From positions 186,001 through 250,000 of the forward strand of contig NZ_CP026949.1 in NCBI RefSeq assembly GCF_003065425.1: a stretch of DNA of 64,000 nt. Reading direction: 5' to 3'. The stretch comes from Mycetocola zhujimingii. GTDB taxonomy: Bacteria > Actinomycetota > Actinomycetes > Actinomycetales > Microbacteriaceae. The notes below the pieces were generated by a model. That model was not told where the DNA came from. It saw nothing but the letters and a program-made list of their open reading frames with translations, and did not search any database. How positions within the stretch are numbered: the stretch's first letter is position 1; each line of letters starts with the position of its first letter. Of this stretch, positions 22,645 to 32,058 are shown one piece after another. The translations under genes were made by a program, and so were the position numbers.

Positions 22645-24264
22645 CTAGCCGCCGAGCGCCGCGTCGACGATGAGTTTCGCCTCGGCCTGGACCTGCTTCA
22701 GGTGCTCCGCGCCCCGGAACGACTCAGCGTAAATCTTGTACACGTCTTCGGTCCCGCTCGGCCTAGCGGCGAACCAGGCGTTCTCGGTCACGACCTTCAC
22801 CCCGCCGACGGGCGCACCGTTTCCTGGTGCCGTGCTGAGCTTCGCGACGATGGGATCCCCGGCCAGTTCGGTCGCCGTGATCGCTGCTCCATCCAGCTTT
22901 CCGAGCGCTGCCTTCTGGGCTTTCGTTGCCGCTGCATCCACCCGCTCGTACACGGGGTCGCCGAACTTGTCGGTGAGTTCCCGGTACAGCTCAGACGGGG
23001 TTTTGCCCGTGACGGCGAGGATCTCCGCCGCGAGCAGGCACAACAGGATGCCGTCCTTGTCTGTGGTCCACACGGTTCCGTCAAGACGCAGGAAGCTCGC
23101 GCCAGCGCTCTCCTCGCCACCGAATCCGACGGAGCCGTCGATGAGTCCGGGGACGAACCACTTGAACCCGACCGGCACCTCCCAGAGGGTGCGGCCGAGG
23201 GAGTCGGCCACGCGGTCGATGATGGAGCTGGAAACCAGGGTTTTCCCGATTTTGGCGCCCTGATCCCAGCCGGAGCGGTTGCGGTAGAGGTAATCGATGG
23301 CGACGGCGAGGAAGTGGTTGGGGTTCATCAGGCCGGCGTCCGGCGTCACGATGCCGTGCCTGTCGGCATCCGCGTCATTGCCGGTGAGGATGTCGTACTC
23401 ATCCTTGTGCGCGAGAACGGATGCCATCGCGAACGAACTCGACGGATCCATGCGGATCTTGCCGTCCCAGTCGAGGGTCATGAATCGCCAGGTCGGGTCA
23501 ACGTCCGGGTTCACCACTGTGAGGTTGAGGTTGTACTTGTCGGCGATCGCCTGCCAGTACGACACGCTCGCCCCTCCGAGCGGGTCTGCCCCGATCCGGA
23601 TCCCGGACTCGCGGATGGCATCCATGTTGATAATGGTCGCGAGGTCGTCGACGTAGTTCGTGCGGAAATCGTAGGTTTCGACGGCGCTCGGCTCGGCCAT
23701 CTGAACATCGACCATGCCGTTCGCGATGATCTCGTTCGCACGGTTGGCGATCCAGCTCGTCGCATCGCTGTCTGCCGGGCCACCGTGCGGCGGGTTGTAC
23801 TTGAAGCCACCGTCCGCCGGCGGGTTGTGGCTCGGCGTAACGACGATGCCGTCGGCCTGTTCCTCTGCGCCCGAGTTGTTGTACTTGAGGATGGCGTGGC
23901 TGAGTGACGGGGTCGGCACGAAGTCGTCGAACTCGTCGACCAGCACACGCACGTCGTTGCCCACCAGCACTTTGAGTGCGGTGGTCTGCGCCGGGTGGCT
24001 CAGCGCGTGGGTATCGGAGCCGATGAACAGGGGACCGGTGATTCCCTGGGCTGCCCGGTACTCGACGATCGCCTGGGTGGTCGCGGCGATGTGGTGTTCG
24101 TTGAAAGCCGTGTTGAGGGACGAGCCCCTGTGTCCACTGGTTCCGAAAACGACGCGCTGCTCGGGGATCGACACATCCGGCTGCTTCTCGAAGTATGCCT
24201 CGATAAGCGCCGGGACGTCGACGAGGTCGGATTCAGCTGCTGGGGTGCCTGCTCGCTCATTCAT
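22645..24264 (-). CDS. pgm: Phosphoglucomutase (alpha-D-glucose-phosphate specific)
   Basis: 539 residues, close to the ~545 of E. coli Pgm. N-terminal VVFGTSGHRGSSLNTAFNE marks this branch. The phosphoserine loop reads VTPSHNPPADGGFKY (Ser about 143), the Mg-binding loop GNDADADRHGIV and the sugar-binding GGEESAGASFLR follow, and the phosphate-binding RPSGTEDVYKIYAE lies near the C terminus. It interconverts glucose 1-phosphate and glucose 6-phosphate, linking glycolysis to glycogen and wall-sugar nucleotide synthesis. Complete. Convergent with the SGNH hydrolase gene. Confidence 0.96.
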   Translation of the reverse strand: MNERAGTPAAESDLVDVPALIEAYFEKQPDVSIPEQRVVFGTSGHRGSSLNTAFNEHHIAATTQAIVEYRAAQGITGPLFIGSDTHALSHPAQTTALKVLVGNDVRVLVDEFDDFVPTPSLSHAILKYNNSGAEEQADGIVVTPSHNPPADGGFKYNPPHGGPADSDATSWIANRANEIIANGMVDVQMAEPSAVETYDFRTNYVDDLATIINMDAIRESGIRIGADPLGGASVSYWQAIADKYNLNLTVVNPDVDPTWRFMTLDWDGKIRMDPSSSFAMASVLAHKDEYDILTGNDADADRHGIVTPDAGLMNPNHFLAVAIDYLYRNRSGWDQGAKIGKTLVSSSIIDRVADSLGRTLWEVPVGFKWFVPGLIDGSVGFGGEESAGASFLRLDGTVWTTDKDGILLCLLAAEILAVTGKTPSELYRELTDKFGDPVYERVDAAATKAQKAALGKLDGAAITATELAGDPIVAKLSTAPGNGAPVGGVKVVTENAWFAARPSGTEDVYKIYAESFRGAEHLKQVQAEAKLIVDAALGG

Positions 24265-24296
24265 GAGCCCATTGTGGCATCAGCGCCACCACGCCG

Positions 24297-25712
24297 TCAG
24301 GGCCTTGCGCCGTCGCCTTCGGCCAGCAGGGTGGCGTCACTCGCGATGCTTCGCGACCCTGGGGTGATGTCGTGGCGCTCTCCCGTGATGATCTTCTGGA
24401 TGTCGTAGAGGCTCTCGGTGCCGTCACCGAGGTACTTGTCGTGGTCGAAGTGGCGGGATGACCCGACCACGTCGTGCGCCTTCACCGCCGCCAGGATGGT
24501 TCCGTCTGCGAGCGTTGTGCCGTCGCTGCCAAAGAACTGCGCGCCCCATTCCGGTTCAGCCGGATTTGCCCGGCCCGACCAGAAGCGCCCGGTATCGGCG
24601 AGGGCGTCCTCGCGTGCCTGTGAGACGTAGACCCGCTCGGGCCGGACGTGGAGGTCAGCGATTGTCAGTCCGGCAGGCACGCCGGCCGAGCCGATGACGA
24701 CAAAGGAACTCACCCCGTAGTTGCCAGAGGCGAGCGCGAGGGCCGCGGTCGTCGACCCGTAGGAGTGGCCGATCACCGTCACCTCGGCGAGTGACTCAGC
24801 CGCGTCTCGCACGGCGTCATAGCTGGCGAGGGCTGCCGCGAGTCGCACGGAGCCGGCTTCCGCGTGACCGGTCGACACGGTGTCGACCGGTCCTGGACTC
24901 TCGTAACCAAGCCAAAGCACTGCGGCGCTGTCGACCGATGCCTCCTGCATCCGTTCGACCCCGCGCAGGTAGTCCGAGAGCTGGAGCACGCTCGAGTCCA
25001 TGCCTGGGACGAAGAAGCTCGTGAACTTCGCCGTATTGAGATCCCCCACTGCGACGGCGGCAAGAGGCGGCCCCGTCACGCTTCCATCGAGCTCGATGAG
25101 GTAGTGCGGCACAGGGTCGGTCGCGTCTGTTTCGGAACCGAATCGGTTGGCGAGAAGTTCAACCCCGCGCAGCCTGTCGGTCGCTTCCATCGCCCGCCGG
25201 GCACTCTCAGCATCCCCAGCGGACGAGGCGCTGCGCCCGAGCGCGAGGTGCAGGTCCGATTCGGCCTGGTCTCTCAGCTCAACGAGACGCGCCACGTTGG
25301 CGCTGCTGCGGTCGACGTACGAAACACCGCCGAGGTTGCCGATCGCGTCTGGCCGGTCCTCGACCAGACGGTTCCGGAAGTCATCGGGCAGGGCGGGCCA
25401 GAGCGCCGCGACCTGGCGAGGCGTGAGTGAGTGCAGTGCGCCGACGGCGCCCTCGAGGTCCCCGGCGAACTCCGTGGCAAATCCGAGGCCGGAAAGTGAG
25501 CTGACAACCCGCATGGACGGTTGTGAAACGGATGCCGGTGACCGCGAATCCTGGTCAGCGAGCGAACGGGGAAACTGCCCAGCTATGCCGGGGCCCGAGA
25601 TAAGCAGTGCGATCGCCGTTGTTGCGCCGCCGAGCCGGGACAGGCGCGACGCGCTCTGAAGCGCCGACCTGCCCCTGGTGGCCGCCGACGCGACCAGCCT
25701 TAACGAATACAC
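24297..25712 (-). CDS. Secreted/membrane alpha/beta hydrolase (PF06259-like)
   Basis: 471 residues. A short hydrophobic segment near residues 30-50 (TTAIALLISGPGIAG) suggests export or anchoring. Residues 70-180 are helical, beginning LGFATEFAGDLEGAVGALHSLTPRQ, a layout seen in actinobacterial DUF1023 proteins. The hydrolase core contains the nucleophile elbow VTVIGHSYGSTT and PGMDSS upstream, with a late His (SSRHFDHDKYL). Substrate unknown. GTG start at 25712, divergent from pheA. Downstream it ends 33 bases before pgm on the same strand. Confidence 0.8.
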   Translation of the reverse strand: MYSLRLVASAATRGRSALQSASRLSRLGGATTAIALLISGPGIAGQFPRSLADQDSRSPASVSQPSMRVVSSLSGLGFATEFAGDLEGAVGALHSLTPRQVAALWPALPDDFRNRLVEDRPDAIGNLGGVSYVDRSSANVARLVELRDQAESDLHLALGRSASSAGDAESARRAMEATDRLRGVELLANRFGSETDATDPVPHYLIELDGSVTGPPLAAVAVGDLNTAKFTSFFVPGMDSSVLQLSDYLRGVERMQEASVDSAAVLWLGYESPGPVDTVSTGHAEAGSVRLAAALASYDAVRDAAESLAEVTVIGHSYGSTTAALALASGNYGVSSFVVIGSAGVPAGLTIADLHVRPERVYVSQAREDALADTGRFWSGRANPAEPEWGAQFFGSDGTTLADGTILAAVKAHDVVGSSRHFDHDKYLGDGTESLYDIQKIITGERHDITPGSRSIASDATLLAEGDGARP

Positions 25713-25864
25713 CGACTACTCCCCGCACAGCGACCTGGAATGCCGTTTCCCCCTGGTACGCGCGCGTAGCCAGCCTCGAAAGCATATCGATTCATGCAGG
25801 CCGTGCACAGTCCCACATTCGGGGTCGTACGCCGATGCTCCCCGTCGACCGGGAGGGTGGCCGG

Positions 25865-25870
25865 TAGGCT
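25865..25870 (+). promoter_or_regulatory. -10 element of leaderless pheA
   Basis: TAGGCT ends 7 bases before ATG 25878 and no Shine-Dalgarno is present, so translation probably starts at or near the mRNA 5' end. No clear -35. Confidence 0.5.
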
Positions 25871-25877
25871 CGATTCT

Positions 25878-26861
25878 ATGGCACAGACCCGCGACACGGC
25901 CCCGCTCCGCACATACAGCTACCTCGGGCCACGCGGAACGTTCACCGAAGCGGCCCTCGCGCAGGTGCCGGAGGCGGTCGGCCAGAGCTGGCGATCGGTA
26001 AACAACGTCGGTGAAGCGCTCGGAGATGTGATCGCCGGTCGCAGTGACGGAGCGGTCATCGCCATCGAAAACTCCATCGAGGGTGGAGTTTCCGTTGCCC
26101 AGGATGCCCTCGCGACCATGCCAGGGCTCCGGATCGTCGGTGAGTACCTCGTTTCGGTGAACTTCGTCCTCGTCGCCCGCCGCGGCACCCGGCTCGAGGA
26201 TGTGAAGGTCGTCAACGCGCACCCCGTCGCGTACGCGCAGTGCCACCAGTGGATGGACGCGACTCTCCCTGATCACGGCCACATTCCCGCCACAAGCAAC
26301 GTGGCAGCGGCATCCGCCCTGTTCGAAACGGAACTGGCCGACGCCGCCATTGCGCCGCCCGGAATCGTGGACTCGTACGACGTCGACGTGCTCGCCGAAG
26401 CGATCGGTGACAACCCGAACGCCGTCACGCGGTTCCTCCACGTCAGCAGGACAACCCGGATCCCTGAGCCCACCGGGGCAGACAAGACAAGTCTCGTCGC
26501 CGAGCTCCCCGTGGACCGGGCCGGTGCCCTCCTCGAGCTGTTGCAGCAATTCTCCACGCGCGGCGTCAACATGAGCCTCATCGAGTCGAGGCCCATCGGC
26601 GATGAGCTCGGCAGGTACCGGTTCATCATCGACGCCGACGGTCACATCAGCGACGAACGGGTTGCGGATGCTCTCCTCGGTGTCAGGCGGTTCAGTCCCG
26701 GTGTCATGTTCCTCGGATCGTACCCTCGCGCCGACAAATCGCCGATCGTGTTCGATGAGAAGTACTCGGACGACGTGTTTGCCGACGCGCGCGACTGGCT
26801 GCGGGGGCTTCTGGCAGGCGAGTCCGACGTCAGTTCAGCGCAGCCGTCACGCGCTGGCTAG
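25878..26861 (+). CDS. pheA: Prephenate dehydratase
   Basis: 327 residues. Catalytic domain starts YSYLGPRGTFTEAAL and includes AIENSIEGGVSV and the essential TRF in NAVTRFLHVSR. A C-terminal ACT domain (SLVAELPVDRAGALLELL, then NMSLIESRP, the phenylalanine-binding ESRP motif) gives feedback inhibition. It converts prephenate to phenylpyruvate in phenylalanine synthesis. No chorismate mutase domain, as is usual in actinobacteria. ATG 25878 is chosen over upstream frames because the family starts a few residues before YLGP and the promoter spacing fits. Confidence 0.95.
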   Translation: MAQTRDTAPLRTYSYLGPRGTFTEAALAQVPEAVGQSWRSVNNVGEALGDVIAGRSDGAVIAIENSIEGGVSVAQDALATMPGLRIVGEYLVSVNFVLVARRGTRLEDVKVVNAHPVAYAQCHQWMDATLPDHGHIPATSNVAAASALFETELADAAIAPPGIVDSYDVDVLAEAIGDNPNAVTRFLHVSRTTRIPEPTGADKTSLVAELPVDRAGALLELLQQFSTRGVNMSLIESRPIGDELGRYRFIIDADGHISDERVADALLGVRRFSPGVMFLGSYPRADKSPIVFDEKYSDDVFADARDWLRGLLAGESDVSSAQPSRAG

Positions 26862-26897
26862 AATCCGAGTCAGGCACGCCGCGCGAAGGAGCATCGG

Positions 26898-27452
26898 ATG
26901 AGTGACGAAGGCGGATTCGACCCCAGATACAGTCCCGAGTTCCAGCGTGGCTACGAACCCGGGTCCCGGGGGCGGACCGATGAAGCCCCGAAGTCCCACT
27001 CGCCGTCGCGGGTCGCCCCGATGCCGGTTGCCCCTGTTCCTGATCGGGTGGTCCACCCCGCCGACGAACCGGACCAGCTCGACTCGGTCAGTGCCATCGA
27101 CGCGGGCGATGCTGAGGGTGTCCCGGATGGGGGTTCGCTCGCCGAACCCCGGCCGTGGCGGAACCCCTACCTCGTGAGCCTCGCCGTCATCGGCCCGGCC
27201 ATGACGATCGCGGGTGTGACGCTTTTTCGCTGGGCGGTCACTCAGATGTACTCGGGACAGATCTCGGGGGGAACATCCACAACCGAAGAGGCGCGAGCGG
27301 ACTGGATCTGGGTCCAGGTCGCGTGGGGGATTGCCCCGCTCCTGTGTATCGCCGGGGTCCTGACGGTGATCGGCGTGGTTTTCTTCCTGGCGACCAGGTG
27401 GAGACCAGGGAGCCGGACGACGGTCGACGCGAGCGACGAGCTGGACGCGTAG
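26898..27452 (+). CDS. Hypothetical membrane protein
   Basis: 184 residues. The first ~95 are hydrophilic, Pro/Asp-rich and probably disordered. Two membrane segments follow (about residues 96-116, YLVSLAVIGPAMTIAGVTLF, and 143-166, GIAPLLCIAGVLTVIGVVFF) joined by a short loop, then a charged tail. GAAGGAG before ATG supports the start. It lies 36 bases after pheA and just before a broken membrane gene. Not recognised as a named family; no function is proposed. Confidence 0.7.
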   Translation: MSDEGGFDPRYSPEFQRGYEPGSRGRTDEAPKSHSPSRVAPMPVAPVPDRVVHPADEPDQLDSVSAIDAGDAEGVPDGGSLAEPRPWRNPYLVSLAVIGPAMTIAGVTLFRWAVTQMYSGQISGGTSTTEEARADWIWVQVAWGIAPLLCIAGVLTVIGVVFFLATRWRPGSRTTVDASDELDA

Positions 27453-27459
27453 GCCGTTC

Positions 27460-27916
27460 GTGGCATCCGTGAGGCGAGCCCGTCGACATCATCGGGGGCG
27501 CTGGATCGCCGGTGCTGGTGCCTTGCTACTCTTGACCGGCTTCGGCCTCTTGCTCATTGACGCGCACGTGAGACTGGACGCTGCCGAGGGGGGTTATCCC
27601 GCTGACCGCGGAAGAGCGTGACTACTTCGGCCCGGATGCAGACGTGATGATCCGGTCGTTTGTGACGTCATCACTCGTTCAGGGCCTGGTCTCGGGTTCT
27701 GACATGCGCACATTCGAGGTGACGGTGTCTGAGCCAGACAGCGAGGGCGGTGAGGTCTCGATCATCGAAAAGTCGCCGTCAAAGGTCGTGGTGTTCCCCG
27801 GCAGCTGGCACGCCGGCCCGCCCGCAATGCCGTTGTTTGCGGGGATCGTATTGCTCGTCGTCGCGCTGTGTGATCGGGCGGCCAGGTGGCGGGCGCAGCC
27901 CGATACCGAACGGTGA
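27460..27916 (+). pseudogene. Frameshifted small membrane protein
   Basis: Frame 1 from GTG 27460 encodes a basic start and a membrane segment (IAGAGALLLLTGFGLLLIDA), then soon stops. Frame 2 picks up without a start codon as LTAEERDYFGPDADVMIRSF and runs to 27916, ending in a second membrane segment (PLFAGIVLLVVALCDRAAR). Joining the frames at the run of six G at 27588-27593 (five G would restore it) gives a normal-looking ~151-residue protein with one span at each end and an extracellular middle. This is either a real mutation or a homopolymer error. Family not recognised. Confidence 0.6.
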
Positions 27917-28046
27917 AATTGACTGTCGCGCCGGGCACGATCAAACTGTTCTCGGTCGAACAACGGCCTTTCTCGCGTGATGCACCCCTCCTCATCCGGA
28001 ACCGGCCTGCCTCGCGTTGCCCGGGCGGTGTTGCCCGTTTTCCTGA

Positions 28047-29417
<1,371 letters not shown>

Positions 29418-29484
29418 CGCTCGCTGTGGTGGTGGCGCGTGCCGACGGCATCCAATCGTGTGCGGGGCCTGCGGACGCTCCCCT

Positions 29485-29826
29485 TGCTCGGCCAGAAACG
29501 GCTGTTCGTGCGCTGCTCGGACAGAAAAGGTTGTTCGTGCGCTGCTCGGCCGGAAAAGGCTCGACTTGACGCGAAAGTGCGACCCTTTGTGGCCGTGCAA
29601 GGCCTGCGCGGCTCGTGTGCGACCGTTTGTGGCGGAGCAAGGCGTGGTGGGCCGAACGGTTCTTCGTGCTCGGCCAGAAACGGCTGTTCGCGCGCTGCTC
29701 GGCCAGAAACGGCTGTTCGTGCGCTGCTCGGACAGAAATGGCTCGACTTGACGCGAAAGTGCGACCCTTTGGGGCTGAGCAACGGGTGCGCTGAGTGGGC
29801 GCGGTGTGCGACCGTTTGTGGCCGAG
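29485..29826. repeat. Cluster 2 of the dispersed repeat: two 29-base arrays
   Basis: TGCTCGG-initiated units recur every 29 bases at 29485, 29514, 29543 and again at 29667, 29696, 29725. The full unit reads TGCTCGGCCAGAAACGGCTG then TTCGTGCGC. Each array runs into GGCTCGACTTGACGCGAAAG and closes with inverted-type ends such as CCTTTGTGGCC and CGTTTGTGGCSGAG (29581-29640, 29805-29826). It is the same core as cluster 1, in the stretch between gdhA and the DUF559-type gene. No protein gene is credible from 29418 to 29839. Confidence 0.85.
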
Positions 29827-29839
29827 AAGGGTGCGGTTG

Positions 29840-30742
29840 CTAGCCGACCCACCCCAGCATCCGCAGCCGTCGCTCGACTCGGCGTCTCAACGCTGGCAGG
29901 TCGGCGAGGTCGTCGCCGGTGAACTGCAGCGTCTGCCAGCCCTCGTCGCCGATGTCGTTCGCCCGGCGCACGTCGGTTCGCCACTGGCGAATGTCGGTGC
30001 GGTGCTGATCGCCGTGATACTCCAGCTCGAGCTTATGGTCGGGGAACGCAAGGTCGAGATATACCGTGCGTCGCGCCAAGGGGAGGAACACTTCGTGGTT
30101 CGCGAGGGGAGTGGGAAGCCCGCTCAGCGCCAGATCGACGCGAACCAGTGATTCTGGGCGAGATCGAGAGTGGTCGGAGGTGAGGGCGAGCGCTCGCCGC
30201 AGCATCCTTCGACCGGCTCGCGCGGGGTATCTGTCGACGGCGCTGGCGAGCTGAGCGGCGGTCGTGCGTGGTGCCTCGTGCCAGAGGAGGAAATCCGCCG
30301 CCGCGACCAGGTCGGGCAGATTGAGCATGGCAGCGAGGTCGCACCAGGTGCGCTCAACGGTTGTGATGGGAAGCCCGCCGAGCATGGTGACGTCGCCCGC
30401 ATCGAGAACGGCGCTGTGCCCCCGCACCCCGCGTCGACGAAGAGCCCGCCCGGGCGATGGAACGGTGACGTGGATGGCTGCGTCGGACGACAGCGGCAGC
30501 GGCATGCCGTGAACCAGCGCCGCCGTTCGATGACTGAGGGCCGCACCCGGCGGCAGCCGTGTTGCGATCGCGCGGCATGCCAGTTCGAGGGTGAGACTCG
30601 GCGTGGCGAGCACCCGGATGCCGTGAAACGGCGCGACGAGGCCCCTGTTCCGCATCTGCGCACGCGTGAACCCGTGCTCGTATGCGTCTGCCACGGAGAA
30701 CGCGGAGGGTAATGCGCGCGGCAACGGTTTGCGGAAAGTCAC
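29840..30742 (-). CDS. DUF559-domain (Vsr/REase-fold) protein with AbiEi-like N terminus
   Basis: About 300 residues. The N-terminal part FSVADAYEHGFTRAQMRNRG, followed by PFHGIRVL, resembles the winged-helix antitoxin-like domain of AbiEi/DUF4095-type proteins. The middle has LPITTVERTWCDLAAML, a block typical of this family. The C-terminal ~90 residues have YLDLAFPDHKLELEYHGDQH and end DDL...RRVERRL, the layout of DUF559 (very short patch repair endonuclease-like) domains, with D and E/H in plausible catalytic positions. Family knowledge: abundant in Micrococcales, function unproven. GTG 30742 is a best guess (GTG 30760 is possible). Repeat arrays of one family flank the gene on both sides. 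Confidence 0.7.
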   Translation of the reverse strand: MTFRKPLPRALPSAFSVADAYEHGFTRAQMRNRGLVAPFHGIRVLATPSLTLELACRAIATRLPPGAALSHRTAALVHGMPLPLSSDAAIHVTVPSPGRALRRRGVRGHSAVLDAGDVTMLGGLPITTVERTWCDLAAMLNLPDLVAAADFLLWHEAPRTTAAQLASAVDRYPARAGRRMLRRALALTSDHSRSRPESLVRVDLALSGLPTPLANHEVFLPLARRTVYLDLAFPDHKLELEYHGDQHRTDIRQWRTDVRRANDIGDEGWQTLQFTGDDLADLPALRRRVERRLRMLGWVG

Positions 30743-30855
30743 GGCTCGAGGGTGGCCCACCCCTGTGACGGGTGGCGGGTGCGATCCGCGGCTGTGGACT
30801 TTGCGGTGCCCCCGACCGCCGGTTGAGGAACGGGCGCGTTGCGCGGTCGGCTCCT

Positions 30856-31035
30856 TGCTCGGCCAGAAAAGGCTGTTCGCACGCTGCTCGGCCAGAAAAG
30901 GCGGGAGTTTTCGCGAGAGTTCGGCCTTTTTTGGCCGAGCAGAGGGCAGGGCGGGTGCGGAACGACCACTTGTGGCCGAGCAGAGGGCTGGGCGGGTGCG
31001 GAACGACCACTTGTGGCCGAGCAGCAGGGAGGGGG
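30856..31035. repeat. Cluster 3 of the dispersed repeat, with a hairpin and a 41-base direct repeat
   Basis: 29-base units start at 30856 and 30885. The second opens a fold-back unit in which GCTCGGCCAGAAAAGGC (30886-30902) faces GCCTTTTTTGGCCGAGC (30924-30940). GGCCGAGC then recurs at 30933, 30974 and 31015, a 41-base direct repeat containing GGGCGGGTGCGGAACGACCA. No gene between 30743 and 31049. Confidence 0.85.
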
Positions 31036-31049
31036 GGCGGATGCCGCGC

Positions 31050-32021
31050 CTAGCGCACCCGGACGGCAAGCGCCCCAGGGTCGGTCGCGAACCGCACCCC
31101 GGCCACGATGCCGAACCCGTCGCCGTCGAGTTCAATGGCACGGGGTTTCTCGAGTGACACGGTGATGCCGGCGCTGCGCAAGTAGGTGATGGTCGACGAG
31201 TTTCCCGATGTCGCCTTGATGATGCGGCGGCCCATCACCGACTTGCGGAGCGGTCCGTTGTCGACCCGCAGCCTGCGCGCGACATCGATCCAGCCGACTG
31301 TTCCGCGGGGCTGCAGCACGGCGACGTCGAGCAGTCCGTCGTCGACGACGGCGTCGGGCATCATCTCGAGTCCGCCGGTCAGCGTGCCGCAGTTGCCGAA
31401 CAGGATCGTCGAGACGTGGGCGCTGTGCACGGGCTTGCCCTCGAGCTGGTACCGGATGCGGAACGGCTTTGCGCCCGGCAGCACGCGGATGCCTGCGTCG
31501 ACGTAGGCGAGCCAGCCGAACGATTTCTTGAGCGCGTCGCTCGTGTTCGCCATGATGTCAGCGTCGATGCCCATACCGGCCATCACGAGGAAGCCGTGCT
31601 CTTCGATGCTGCCGTCGATGCGGCTGAGCGTCGCGATGCCGAGGTCTATGTGACGGGTGTTTCCCTCGAAGGCGATGCGGATGGCATCCGCTGTATTGGT
31701 GATCGGCACGCCGATGTTGCGCGCGAGGACGTTGCCAGTGCCGGGGGGGAGGAGCGCGAGCGGAATGCCCGAATCGCGGAGGCCCTCCGCAACGCTGCGC
31801 ACAGTGCCGTCTCCACCGGCAGCGAGCACCATGGCCGCACCGGCCTCGACCGCCTCGAGGGCAATGCCACGCCCCGGGTCTTCGACGCTTGTCTCGAACC
31901 ACATCGACTCGCCCCACCCGGCGGCGGTGGCGGCCGCGTCGATCTGGCGGCGCAACTCCTGGATGCGGCCCTTGGTCGGGTTGAAGATCACAGCGGCGCG
32001 AGGGGACTCTGTGCTCGTCAT
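31050..32021 (-). CDS. Diacylglycerol kinase family lipid kinase
   Basis: 323 residues. The DAGK catalytic domain begins [18 protein letters not shown], has the nucleotide-binding [17 protein letters not shown] (about residue 75) and [15 protein letters not shown], and continues into the YegS/DgkB beta-sandwich ([19 protein letters not shown]). It phosphorylates diacylglycerol or a related lipid for phospholipid turnover on the cytoplasmic membrane face. ATG 32021 fits the family start and lies 7 bases after a TACCGT -10-like element. Divergent from serS with only 37 bases between start codons. Confidence 0.9.
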   Translation of the reverse strand: MTSTESPRAAVIFNPTKGRIQELRRQIDAAATAAGWGESMWFETSVEDPGRGIALEAVEAGAAMVLAAGGDGTVRSVAEGLRDSGIPLALLPPGTGNVLARNIGVPITNTADAIRIAFEGNTRHIDLGIATLSRIDGSIEEHGFLVMAGMGIDADIMANTSDALKKSFGWLAYVDAGIRVLPGAKPFRIRYQLEGKPVHSAHVSTILFGNCGTLTGGLEMMPDAVVDDGLLDVAVLQPRGTVGWIDVARRLRVDNGPLRKSVMGRRIIKATSGNSSTITYLRSAGITVSLEKPRAIELDGDGFGIVAGVRFATDPGALAVRVR

Positions 32022-32028
32022 ATCTTCA

Positions 32029-32051
32029 ACGGTACCCCGCGCGGCTAGACT
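32029..32051. promoter_or_regulatory. Overlapping divergent leaderless promoters (serS and lipid kinase)
   Basis: Plus strand: TAGACT at 32046-32051 ends 7 bases before the serS GTG. Minus strand: TACCGT at 32034-32029 ends 7 bases before the kinase ATG. Neither side has a Shine-Dalgarno. The two polymerase sites overlap, so simultaneous use would interfere. Confidence 0.45.
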
Positions 32052-32058
32052 TGCCAGC

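Noticed and set aside
22702-23907. 401-codon plus-strand frame opposite pgm
   Set aside because: Antisense shadow; pgm has all catalytic motifs.
29485-29753. CRISPR array (29-base repeats)
   Set aside because: Units are head to tail without unique spacers and no cas genes are near.
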